DNA of 64,000 bases from a bacterium (lineage in GTDB: Bacteria; Pseudomonadota; Alphaproteobacteria; Rhizobiales; Aestuariivirgaceae): assembly GCA_022842165.1 (NCBI GenBank), contig JALHQC010000006.1, positions 1-64,000 on the forward strand. The letters are read 5' to 3'. The notes under the pieces were generated by a model. It worked only from the letters and a program-made list of their open reading frames with translations, was not told the DNA's origin and did not search any database. Numbering within the stretch: position 1 is the stretch's first letter; each line of letters begins with the position of its first letter. The position numbers and the translations under genes are program-made. Below are positions 7,411 to 14,447 of this stretch, one piece after another.

Positions 7411-7721
7411 AGGTTGAATTTTCCAGTGTCTGCATCATCATACCTTTATGTCCGGCCAAACCCTTGTGCCTAGCCAAACGAACGTGACCAACCAAACCTA
7501 TGTGTACGGCCAAAATCTCATCCACAGGTTGAAGCTCCGAAAAACAATATAAACATATCTTTATGTTTCGATCAATAGATTGGTTGCGTCATGCGTCTTC
7601 CCATGCGCCCAATTCAAATCTTGGTGCAATTTCTGGCTGACGCCTTGCTTTCTTCAAAGTTTCGCGGCGTACTGGAAGGTGGATTTCCAGCAGGGTCAGC
7701 TCGGGCAAATCAGGAGGATAT
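7411..7721. promoter_or_regulatory. Divergent promoter region built of repeats and SahR-type boxes
   Basis: This 311-bp gap separates the leftward regulator-metF pair from the rightward MlaC-RuBisCO-like run. It contains ATAAACATATCTTTAT at 7549-7564, one mismatch from the palindrome ATAAAGATATCTTTAT. A weaker copy (12 of 16 bases) lies at 7434-7449. Exactly 115 bp separates the two, and the same 115-bp offset separates GCCAAAATTTCATCCATAGG (7394) from its near copy at 7509, so the start region of the regulator was duplicated in tandem. Between the copies are four 18-bp tandem repeats (7447-7518). Confidence 0.65.
7447..7518. repeat. Four degenerate 18-bp tandem repeats
   Basis: The units are TATGTCCGGCCAAACCCT (7447), TGTGCCTAGCCAAACGAA (7465), CGTGACCAACCAAACCTA (7483) and TGTGTACGGCCAAAATCT (7501). 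The shared core is TGTG followed four to five bases later by (G/A)CCAAA. The period is exactly 18 with no gaps. They sit inside the 115-bp duplicated interval upstream of the regulator, a likely place for regulatory protein binding, though no known factor is assigned. Confidence 0.7.
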
Positions 7722-8333
7722 ATGACCGATCCGTTCTCGCGCCGCATCCGCCGGCGCGACCTCGCAGGGCTTGCCGTTGCCCTGATGTTCGGCACTTCGG
7801 CTGCGGCACAGGCCGCGGTGTCGCCGGAAGATTATGTCGACTCGATCGCCAAAGAGGTCATGCGGCTTGCGAACACCGGGCAAAAGGGCCCGGGCCTCAA
7901 GTCGAAGTTTGCGGCACTGATGAACCGCTACATCAACATCAAGGGCATCGCGGACTACGCGCTGGGGCCTTACGCCAAGAAATTGCCGGGATCGAAGAAG
8001 GCAGAATTCTACAATCTTGTGAGCAATTATGCTGCGGCGCTCTTCGTCTATTATGTAGAGGATTTCCGCGGCAACGGCCTCGAAATCGCTTCGACTTCCA
8101 AGCAAGGGAAATTCACGGTGATCCAGAGCGCCATCATGCTCAAGGGTGGTGGCCGCGAGCAGGTGCGCTGGCGGCTGCTTCCGACAGGTGGAAGTTTCCG
8201 GGTGAATGACGTGAACATCAAGGGCGTGTGGCTGACGATTTCGATGAAGGACCGGTTCAGCAAGGTTCTGAAGAACTCGAAGGGCGATTTCGAACCCTTG
8301 TTTGCCGAACTTCGCGAAGCTGAAACCTGGTAA
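7722..8333 (+). CDS. MlaC/Ttg2D-like periplasmic phospholipid-binding protein
   Basis: This 203-residue protein has a signal peptide with an RRIRRRDLAGLAVAL start (twin-arginine-like) and cleavage after AQA near residue 32. The MlaC core follows: YINIKGIADYALGPYAKKLPGSKKAEFYNLV, then beta strands ending in GSFRVNDVNIKGVWLTISMKDRF. CAGGAGG precedes the ATG. It would bind a phospholipid tail or isoprenoid lipid in the periplasm and pass it to a transporter. The next gene (74-bp gap) is a second MlaC-like protein, followed by a RuBisCO-like protein and a cupin on the same strand. HpnM of hopanoid pathways is also an MlaC relative, so the ligand may not be a phospholipid. Confidence 0.85.
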   Translation: MTDPFSRRIRRRDLAGLAVALMFGTSAAAQAAVSPEDYVDSIAKEVMRLANTGQKGPGLKSKFAALMNRYINIKGIADYALGPYAKKLPGSKKAEFYNLVSNYAAALFVYYVEDFRGNGLEIASTSKQGKFTVIQSAIMLKGGGREQVRWRLLPTGGSFRVNDVNIKGVWLTISMKDRFSKVLKNSKGDFEPLFAELREAETW

Positions 8334-8407
8334 TGCTGGACGCGTTGTTGACGGGTGGCGAATCCCTCAACTAAAGCTCAGCGATGCCCCCGACTGGAAA
8401 GCGAATC

Positions 8408-8998
8408 ATGGTGGAACGTTCATCGCCCAAAACCGGCGGGTTGACGCGGCGAGCGTTGTTCAACAGCCTTGCCATGGCGTTCGTGACGCCGGCCTTCGCC
8501 GCCGAGCATCCTTCCGTTGCCTATATGAAGAAGGTGGCGAAAGACATGCTCAACGCCCACCGTCAGGGAACGGTTGCGAGCTTCAAGCGCGCTATCCAGC
8601 GCCATGCGGATGTGGCGTCAATCGCGGACTATTCGCTGGGTCAATACCGCTCGAAGCTGCCCGCCGGCCAGAAGGAGCGGTATTATGGCGGCGTCGCTAC
8701 CTTCATGGCACGCTACTTTGCCGATCAGTCGCGCGAGTATCCGATCGCCAAATATGAGATCGGCGAGGCCAAGGCGACCGAGGGCAAGGACGTTCAGATC
8801 AACACCAAGGTGTTCCTGCTGAACGGCCAGACCTATACGGTGGTGTTCAATCTCGGATGGAGCGGCGGACGCTACAAGGTGACGGACGTGAAAGTGCTCG
8901 GCTTCTCGCTCGTCTACCTCCAGCGCGGCATTTTCACCTCGTTCGTTTCGAAGCGTAACGGCAATGTCGGCGAACTGGTCGCTGCACTGAACCGTTGA
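8408..8998 (+). CDS. Second MlaC-like periplasmic lipid-binding protein of the tandem pair
   Basis: This is a 196-residue protein with a short signal (LTRRALFNSLAMAF up to FAA) and the MlaC pattern: HADVASIADYSLGQYRSKLPAGQKERYYGG, TYTVVFNLGWSGGRYKVTDVKVLGFSLVYLQR, SFVSKRNGNVGELV. ATG at 8408 has TGGAAAG ten bases before it and was preferred over ATG at 8384, which has no ribosome-binding site. It is clearly diverged from the copy at 7722, so this is an old duplication rather than a recent one. It lies 43 bp before the RuBisCO-like gene and is probably co-transcribed with it. Confidence 0.85.
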   Translation: MVERSSPKTGGLTRRALFNSLAMAFVTPAFAAEHPSVAYMKKVAKDMLNAHRQGTVASFKRAIQRHADVASIADYSLGQYRSKLPAGQKERYYGGVATFMARYFADQSREYPIAKYEIGEAKATEGKDVQINTKVFLLNGQTYTVVFNLGWSGGRYKVTDVKVLGFSLVYLQRGIFTSFVSKRNGNVGELVAALNR

Positions 8999-9041
8999 AG
9001 CCCGCTTGACGGCATCGGCGGCATGATGTTCATGTCCGTTC

Positions 9042-10190
9042 ATGACCAGTCCCCGTTTTCACGTCACGTACCGCATAACTCCCGATGATTCCCGTCCGAT
9101 CGAGGCGCATGCCAAGGACATCTGCATCGAGGAGACGGTGGAGATCCCTGAAGATTGCGTTCCTGCAGGCCATTGGAAGGCAGGAATCGTCGGCATCGTG
9201 GAGAACATTGCCGAGCGGCCCGGCACTCCCACCGATTATGATGTCCGCATCAGCTACCGCACCGACATTGCCAATGACGCGATCCCCAATCTGCTGAATG
9301 TTCTGTTCGGCAATATCTCGATCCGGCGGGGCATCAAGATCGTCGACCTGCAATTGACGGAAGCGCAACTGAAGGCATTTGGTGGCCCACGCTTCGGTAT
9401 CGATGGCTTGCGGCGCGATCTCAATGTCCATGGCCGCCCACTTGCCACCACCGCCATCAAGCCGCTGGGCCTGTCTTCAAAAGAACTGGCCAGGCTCTGC
9501 GGCGGCTATGCGCGGGGCGGCCTGGACGTCATCAAGGACGACCACGGCCTCATCGACCAGCATTTCCATCCCTTCGAGGAGCGCGTCTCGCGCATCCAGG
9601 AGGAAATCCGCGCCGCCAATGCGAAGACCGGTGGCATCACGCATTACTACCCGATGATTGCCGGCCGCTTCGACCAGGTCGAGGCCCATGTGGCCTACGC
9701 GAAATCTGCAGGCTGTTACGGCGTGCTGGTGCCGCCCATGCTGATCGGACCGGATACGGGCTTCCATCTGGCGCGCAAGTACGATCTCGCGGTGATGACG
9801 CACCCGACCTTCACGGGGACGCATTTCCACGATCCGCGCCATGGCATGACGCCGGCCATATTGCTCGGCAGGCTGTTCCGCATCTTTGGTGCCGATATCT
9901 CGGTTTTCCCGAACTCGGGTGGCCGATTCACCTTCAGCCACGAGGAATGCCAGGATCTCGCCAGTGCGTTGCGCGAGCCCCTCGGCGGCCTCAAGGGCTG
10001 CTTCCCGTCGCCTGCCGGCGGCATGACGATCGAGAAGGTCGGCGCCATGGTCGATGCTTTCGGCACCGACACCGCACTGCTCATCGGCGGTGCCTTGCTG
10101 CGGTATTCGCCAGACCCGGAAGTGAGCGCCCGCGCTTTCCGAACCGCACTCGAGGCCGCCGTGGCAGCACGCAAGGAAACCGTGCAATGA
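9042..10190 (+). CDS. RuBisCO-like protein (form IV)
   Basis: This 382-residue protein follows the RuBisCO large-subunit fold. Lys140 in TTAIKPLGLS matches the catalytic base Lys175 of true RuBisCO. GGLDVIKDDH matches the carbamate-lysine loop with Lys165 and Asp167 kept, but Glu204 is replaced by His168. The Lys177 and loop-6 Lys334 equivalents are missing (IKPL; FPNSGGRF). Phosphate-loop glycines remain (SPAGGM; LIGGALL). It cannot be a carboxylase. Form IV relatives act as enolases or isomerases in methylthioribulose metabolism, or on oxo-isoapionate phosphate. The overlapping cupin gene recalls the R. rubrum methylthioxylulose-phosphate route, so a methylthio-sugar phosphate is my favoured substrate, by inference only. 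Confidence 0.85.
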   Translation: MTSPRFHVTYRITPDDSRPIEAHAKDICIEETVEIPEDCVPAGHWKAGIVGIVENIAERPGTPTDYDVRISYRTDIANDAIPNLLNVLFGNISIRRGIKIVDLQLTEAQLKAFGGPRFGIDGLRRDLNVHGRPLATTAIKPLGLSSKELARLCGGYARGGLDVIKDDHGLIDQHFHPFEERVSRIQEEIRAANAKTGGITHYYPMIAGRFDQVEAHVAYAKSAGCYGVLVPPMLIGPDTGFHLARKYDLAVMTHPTFTGTHFHDPRHGMTPAILLGRLFRIFGADISVFPNSGGRFTFSHEECQDLASALREPLGGLKGCFPSPAGGMTIEKVGAMVDAFGTDTALLIGGALLRYSPDPEVSARAFRTALEAAVAARKETVQ

Positions 10191-10624
10191 GTACGGTTCG
10201 CAAGTTCCGGGACTTTGGGTGGGAGGATGTTCCTGTCCTCGCCTACAAGGAAGGTGGTCCCTACAAGGGCGTCACGCGGCAGGTGTTGTTCGAGGGCGAG
10301 GAGAGCCTTCCCGCACAGTGGCGCTATTTCGAGGTGGAACCCGGCGGGCACTCGACGCTCGAGCGTCACGCGCATATTCACTATGTGCTGATCCTCCGGG
10401 GCAGGGGGCGCTGCCTTGTGGGCGAGGACATCTCGGATATCGCCGAGCATGACCTGATCGAGGTGCCGAGCCTCAAATGGCATCAGTTCCGTGCGGCCGA
10501 GGATGCGCCGCTCGGCTTCCTCTGCCTCGTCTCCGCCACCCGCGACCGGCCGCAACTGCCAGCGGCGGAAGACCTTGCGGAGTTGAGCAGGAGCAGGGCA
10601 GTAGCTGATTTCGTGAGACCTTAG
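10187..10624 (+). CDS. Cupin-domain protein paired with the RuBisCO-like gene
   Basis: This 145-residue single-domain cupin has motif 1 GGHSTLERHAHIHYVLILRG (His55, Glu59, His61 and His63 as candidate metal ligands) and motif 2 HDLIEVPSLKWHQFRA (His99). Its ATG (10187) overlaps the RuBisCO-like stop as ATGA, so both are made together. In Rhodospirillum rubrum a cupin encoded near the RuBisCO-like gene removes methanethiol from methylthioxylulose-5-phosphate. This protein resembles that one in length and in the QWRYFEV-PGG-STLERH segment as I remember it. A 6-bp hairpin (GAGACC-TTA-GGTCTC, 10615-10629) covers its stop codon. Confidence 0.8.
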   Translation: MSTVRKFRDFGWEDVPVLAYKEGGPYKGVTRQVLFEGEESLPAQWRYFEVEPGGHSTLERHAHIHYVLILRGRGRCLVGEDISDIAEHDLIEVPSLKWHQFRAAEDAPLGFLCLVSATRDRPQLPAAEDLAELSRSRAVADFVRP

Positions 10625-10695
10625 GTCTCGGTTGTTGAAGGCCGATGCTGTAGTTTTCCTCGCAAGATGGATGGGCACATCGGAGCAAGAGCCCT

Positions 10696-11154
10696 TCATT
10701 TTTCCTGCAGCGTCTCGATATAGCTCACCAGCGCATTGATCCGTTCACTGACGATTGTCTCGCGTGCCGCGACGTCTGTGTCGGGACTTACCGCCTCGGC
10801 ATCGAACCAGTCGCCCCAGACCGGCATGTCGCGGCCGCCATGGACCTTCACGTCGATACGGCCATCGATCACGTGGACGACACGTTCGCGCGGAAAGATG
10901 CCCGAATTCAGCTTCGTGAGTTTGGTCAGGTCTGCCGCGGCGATGGTCATGAATTCCGCGATGGTGCCGTCGCCTCGGCCGCTTACGCCGTGACAAGCCG
11001 CACAATACTGGCGGAAATCCTCGCGACCGAGTTCGACGGCGATCACGGGCGCCGACGTGGCGCCGGTTCCGGCGGTGGAACTTGCCAGCGCCTCTGCCGA
11101 CATGAGTATCACGCTGCCCGCGAGAATGCCCAGCAACAGATAACGGTGCTTCAT
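10696..11154 (-). CDS. Class I c-type cytochrome, periplasmic
   Basis: This is a 152-residue protein with a signal peptide (MKHRYLLLGILAGSVILM...) and one haem site YCAACHGVSGRGDG (Cys51, Cys54, His55). RDMPVWGDW supplies the probable axial methionine. It would carry electrons in the periplasm. ATG at 11154 was chosen over the longer frame starting at 11223 because CAGGAG precedes it and the signal peptide then begins directly. A perfect TTGAC-N4-GTCAA box lies 56-69 bp upstream, so low oxygen probably induces it through a FixK/FNR-type regulator. Confidence 0.88.
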   Translation of the reverse strand: MKHRYLLLGILAGSVILMSAEALASSTAGTGATSAPVIAVELGREDFRQYCAACHGVSGRGDGTIAEFMTIAAADLTKLTKLNSGIFPRERVVHVIDGRIDVKVHGGRDMPVWGDWFDAEAVSPDTDVAARETIVSERINALVSYIETLQEK

Positions 11155-11209
11155 CTCATTCACTCCTGCTGTCGTTCCCGAAGTGTCCGCCATCCGCCGG
11201 CGAGCGTCA

Positions 11210-11223
11210 TTGACCTCGGTCAA
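11210..11223 (-). promoter_or_regulatory. FixK/FNR-type box upstream of the cytochrome c gene
   Basis: TTGACCTCGGTCAA is a perfect dyad (TTGAC-N4-GTCAA) and fits the TTGA(T/C)-N4-(A/G)TCAA consensus of FixK/FnrL/Anr regulators. Its centre is about 62 bp upstream of the cytochrome start, a plausible activator position. The divergent extensin-like gene begins 76 bp away on the other side. Confidence 0.6.
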
Positions 11224-11298
11224 GAGAACACTTTCTTAATCTTGTGGCCGCAGGCTTGGGGGACCTCGCCCTCCCGATGCGGTCAGTTGAGTAACCGG

Positions 11299-11946
11299 AT
11301 GTTCCATTTGCGCAACGTGCTTGCGGCTGCCGCCGTGTCGGGCTTGCTTGCCGCCTGCGGCGGTTCTTCCGACCGGAATTATTTCGAAACCGAGGGCCTT
11401 CGTGCGCCCGAGGGCTCCTGCGACGTCAAACCCTCGCGCATCGGCCTCGCCGAGAAGATCCGCAGCATCGATGAAGGCAATGGCTGCGAGGTCAGCAATG
11501 CCTGGCGCATCCAGTCGGTGGGTTCGGTGTCCTTCAGCCAGCCGGCAACGCTTCGCTGCGGCATGGCCGAGCCCTTGCGCGAATGGATCGAGGATACGGT
11601 TCAGCCCATGGCGCAACGCACCTATGGCGAAAGCGTCGTCAGCGTCGATGTGGCGGCGTCCTATTCCTGCCGCCCGCGCAACAACCAGCGCGGCGCCAAG
11701 ATGAGCGAACATGGCTATGGCAATGCCATCGACATCGCCGCCTTCACACTCGAAAGCGGGCGCAAGGTGACGGTTGCCGACGGCTGGCGTGGCGCCTCCA
11801 GGGATCGCAACTTCTTGAAACAAGTGCATGGCGATGCCTGTGGCGACTTCAACACCGTGCTGGGCCCCAACTCCGATTCCGCCCACCGCGACCATTTTCA
11901 CCTCGATTTGCAGAACCGCCGCAGTGGCAGCAAATATTGCAGGTGA
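11299..11946 (+). CDS. Extensin-like lipoprotein
   Basis: This is a 215-residue protein with a lipoprotein signal: MFHLRNVLAAAAVSG then LLAAC, lipid cysteine about residue 20. The body matches the bacterial extensin-like C-terminal family, which has a zinc-peptidase-like layout: SEHGYGNAIDIAAF with a His and Asp, and AHRDHFHLDL near the end with three histidines, as in D-Ala-D-Ala or VanY-type folds. It probably acts on peptidoglycan in the periplasm. No activity is proven for the family. No strong ribosome-binding site is seen before ATG 11299. Confidence 0.8.
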   Translation: MFHLRNVLAAAAVSGLLAACGGSSDRNYFETEGLRAPEGSCDVKPSRIGLAEKIRSIDEGNGCEVSNAWRIQSVGSVSFSQPATLRCGMAEPLREWIEDTVQPMAQRTYGESVVSVDVAASYSCRPRNNQRGAKMSEHGYGNAIDIAAFTLESGRKVTVADGWRGASRDRNFLKQVHGDACGDFNTVLGPNSDSAHRDHFHLDLQNRRSGSKYCR

Positions 11947-12040
11947 AACAGCCTGTTAGTACCACAGAATAAATCAGCGCCGGAAGCAAAGGTGGTTGGA
12001 GCAGTTGCAATTTCAGCCTCCATGACGCATATCAGCACGC

Positions 12041-12373
12041 ATGGAACAGGAAATCATCAAGCCGGATACGCAGCCCAGGGCCTCATCGCAGGCCTTCAGC
12101 CCCGTTGGCTGTTTCATTGCGGCGGCCGGTGCCACGCTCATGATCTTCTCGATGACGGGTGCTGCCATGCTTGCCACCGTCTGGGCGTTTTCGAAGCTTT
12201 TCGGATTTCCGGATATCGTGATGTATGGCTTCATGGTTCTGGGCGCCATTCCGGTGCTGTGGGGCACGGTGTGGACCGCTGGCCGCGCCTGGCACGTCGA
12301 ACAGCTTCTGGCGACCGGCAAGGACGTGGACGTGCCGGTGTTCGACCTCATGCATTATCATCGCAAGGGATAG
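12041..12373 (+). CDS. Small two-TM inner-membrane protein
   Basis: This 110-residue protein has a soluble N-terminus and two clear transmembrane helices (about residues 22-52 and 57-80). A C-terminal amphipathic part, AWHVEQLLATGKDVDVPVFDLMHYHRKG, follows. I do not recognise a family with certainty. It lies 40 bp before the DjlA-like gene in the same direction and may be co-expressed. Confidence 0.65.
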   Translation: MEQEIIKPDTQPRASSQAFSPVGCFIAAAGATLMIFSMTGAAMLATVWAFSKLFGFPDIVMYGFMVLGAIPVLWGTVWTAGRAWHVEQLLATGKDVDVPVFDLMHYHRKG

Positions 12374-12413
12374 GGCTTTCCACCCCTCGCATTGGCCGCT
12401 AACCTGACACCCC

Positions 12414-13100
12414 ATGTCGATCTGGACCCGCATCGCCGAGAGCCTGTCCGCCATCGGTGAGTCCGTCGGGGCGTTCCTGCAGGCGGTGGCTCGCACGAAG
12501 CCTGCGCCGCCCGAAAAATCGGTTGCCTTCACCATCGGCATGATCGCGCTCGGCGCCAAGATGGCGAAGGCCGATGGCGTCGTCACCGAGGACGAGATTG
12601 CCGCCTTCAAGCAGGTGTTCCATGTGCCCGACCACGAATTGTCGGGTGTGGCGCGGGTCTTCAATCTCGCGAAGAAAGATACCGCCGGCTTCGACAGCTA
12701 TGCGCGGCAGATGGCAAAGCTGTTCGAGCCGCATTCCGTCATCCTCGAGGACGTGCTCGACGGATTGTTCCACATCGCCAAGGCGGATAACGCCTATCAT
12801 CCGGGCGAGCATGGTTTCCTGCGCGAGGTGGCGGAGATTTTTGGCTTCTCGCATGCGGAATTCGCCCGCATCCGCGCACGGCACGTGGCGGAGGCCGATG
12901 ATCCCTATATCATTCTCGGCCTCGCACATGATGCCTCGCCTGAAGAGATCAAGCGCCGCTATCGCCAGCTGGTGCGCGAATACCATCCGGACCGGCACAT
13001 CGCGGCAGGCGTTCCCGAAGAGATGATTGAAATCGCCACGGCGCGCCTGAGCCAAGTGAACGAGGCCTATGACAAGATCATGCGGGAGAAGGCGGCGTGA
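12414..13100 (+). CDS. TerB and J-domain protein (DjlA-like co-chaperone)
   Basis: This is a 228-residue protein with a TerB-like all-helical domain (about residues 35-155, with the acidic KMAKADGVVTEDEIAAF start). A C-terminal J domain follows (DDPYIILGLAHDASPEEIKRRYRQLVREYHPDRH, with the HPD triad that stimulates DnaK ATPase). DjlA of E. coli has the same order but also an N-terminal membrane helix, which is lacking here. Its stop overlaps the start of the amidase gene as GTGA. In related genomes this pair precedes rnpB and mraZ. Confidence 0.9.
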   Translation: MSIWTRIAESLSAIGESVGAFLQAVARTKPAPPEKSVAFTIGMIALGAKMAKADGVVTEDEIAAFKQVFHVPDHELSGVARVFNLAKKDTAGFDSYARQMAKLFEPHSVILEDVLDGLFHIAKADNAYHPGEHGFLREVAEIFGFSHAEFARIRARHVAEADDPYIILGLAHDASPEEIKRRYRQLVREYHPDRHIAAGVPEEMIEIATARLSQVNEAYDKIMREKAA

Positions 13101-13843
13101 TCCTTTCGGGGCTTGCCCATCGCTTCATAGCCTCTCCCAACATCGAGCCCCGCCGCAATGCCCGCAGCATCGACATGCTGATCGTTCACTACACCGGAAT
13201 GCCGTCAGCCGAGGCGGCATGCGCGTGGCTGTGCAATCCGCAATCGGGCGTCTCGTGCCACTATATGGTCTGCCGCGATGGCCTGATTACCCAGATGGTG
13301 GGCGAGGAGATGCGCGCCTGGCATGCCGGTGCGTCGTTCTGGGCGGGCGAGACCGACACCAACTCGCGCTCGATCGGCATCGAGGTCGACAATCCCGGCC
13401 ATGCCTGGGGCTATGTGGATTTTCCCGAGGCGCAGATGGCCGCCGTCATCAGCCTGATGCGCGACATTCTCTCGCGGCATGACATTGCCCAGCAGTGCGT
13501 GCTGGCCCATTCCGATGTGGCGCCGGGCCGCAAGATCGATCCCGGTGAACGCTTCGACTGGAAACGTCTGAGCGAGGAGGGGATTGGCCACTGGGTGCCG
13601 CCCGCAGCGCCCGACGGTTCACTGCTCGATGGCGGGGAGACCGCGGAGCTGCAGCAGCTTCTCCAAGACTATGGCTACGGCATCGAGGTGACGGGCCAGC
13701 AGGACGAGCAGACTCGCAAGGTGCTCGATGCCTTCCAGCGCCATTTCCGGCAGGCGAAGGTCGATGGCTTGGCCGATCGCTCCACGCTGGAAACGGCGCG
13801 CTGCCTCGTTCACTCCTTGCGGCAGAGGTCCAGCAGGCCTTGA
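13097..13843 (+). CDS. N-acetylmuramoyl-L-alanine amidase (AmpD type) with peptidoglycan-binding domain
   Basis: This 248-residue protein has an amidase_2 domain: LIVHYTGM (zinc His) and AHSDVAPGRKIDPGERFDW (zinc His and Asp). A C-terminal peptidoglycan_binding_1 repeat follows (LQQLLQDYGYGIEVTGQQDEQTRKVLDAFQRHF). It splits the bond between MurNAc and L-Ala, recycling cell-wall fragments. There is no signal peptide, fitting a cytoplasmic AmpD role. GTG at 13097 gives the GTGA overlap with the DjlA-like gene. Its last 34 bases overlap the convergent gene that ends at 13810. Confidence 0.9.
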   Translation: MILSGLAHRFIASPNIEPRRNARSIDMLIVHYTGMPSAEAACAWLCNPQSGVSCHYMVCRDGLITQMVGEEMRAWHAGASFWAGETDTNSRSIGIEVDNPGHAWGYVDFPEAQMAAVISLMRDILSRHDIAQQCVLAHSDVAPGRKIDPGERFDWKRLSEEGIGHWVPPAAPDGSLLDGGETAELQQLLQDYGYGIEVTGQQDEQTRKVLDAFQRHFRQAKVDGLADRSTLETARCLVHSLRQRSSRP

Positions 13844-14271
13844 ACATCGGCCTCCATCAGCGGCAGGATGATCTCCTGCGCTCCGACGTTCACGTAGAAG
13901 CGGTCGGCCTTGGTCATTGCCTCGAAGATCGGATGATCGGCGGCAACCTGGCCTTCGGCGCTGGCAACGCCCGCGTCGAGATTCTCCTCGGTCTTGCCCT
14001 TGATCTCGACCGTCTCGTCGCCCGCCTTCAGGGTGATGGGGATGGTCTTGCCGGAACCGAGGCGTTCGCCGGTTTCCGGCACGAAAACATTGACCATTCC
14101 CTTACGGATGGGACACCACAGGCTGAGCCCAAGATCGTCCGACTCCGGCACGCCGAAGACCAGATATGCGTCCTGGTCGCTTGCATCAAGCGTCCATTGG
14201 CGCTCCTGTGCAAGGGCCGTTCCCGCGAGGAGGCAGAGGGACAGGTGCAAAGACAACAGTCGGAACGGCAT
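13810..14271 (-). CDS. Periplasmic protein of unknown function
   Basis: This is a 153-residue protein with a signal peptide (MPFRLLSLHLSLCLLAGTALAQ) and a beta-rich body: WTLDASDQDAYLVFGVPESDD, LWCPIRKGMVNVFVPET, a C-terminal cysteine. I do not recognise the family; short secreted proteins of this kind are common in Hyphomicrobiales. ATG at 14271 begins the signal peptide. Longer in-frame starts up to 14427 would add a non-secretory N-terminus. It overlaps the convergent amidase by 34 bp. Confidence 0.6.
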   Translation of the reverse strand: MPFRLLSLHLSLCLLAGTALAQERQWTLDASDQDAYLVFGVPESDDLGLSLWCPIRKGMVNVFVPETGERLGSGKTIPITLKAGDETVEIKGKTEENLDAGVASAEGQVAADHPIFEAMTKADRFYVNVGAQEIILPLMEADVQGLLDLCRKE

Positions 14272-14447
14272 GAAGGGAAGACCTGAAAGATTTCGAGCCT
14301 CTCTATAGGCTCCGCCGTGATCGGGGAAGTGGCATTCTGGCAAAGGCCGCACTTGCCCGCTAGACTGGCGCGGTCTTCCGCCGTCTTCGAAGGCGCACAG
14401 TACGATCCTCCTTCCACAACCCTCCACAACCAGAACGGACCCATCGA

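Noticed and set aside
7447-7518. Repeats considered as a CRISPR-like array
   Set aside because: The units are 18 bp with no spacers, degenerate, only four in number, and there are no cas genes.
13810-13843. Overlap of amidase and the convergent periplasmic gene taken as a sign of an error
   Set aside because: Both ends are clean and 34-bp convergent overlaps are common; neither gene looks truncated.
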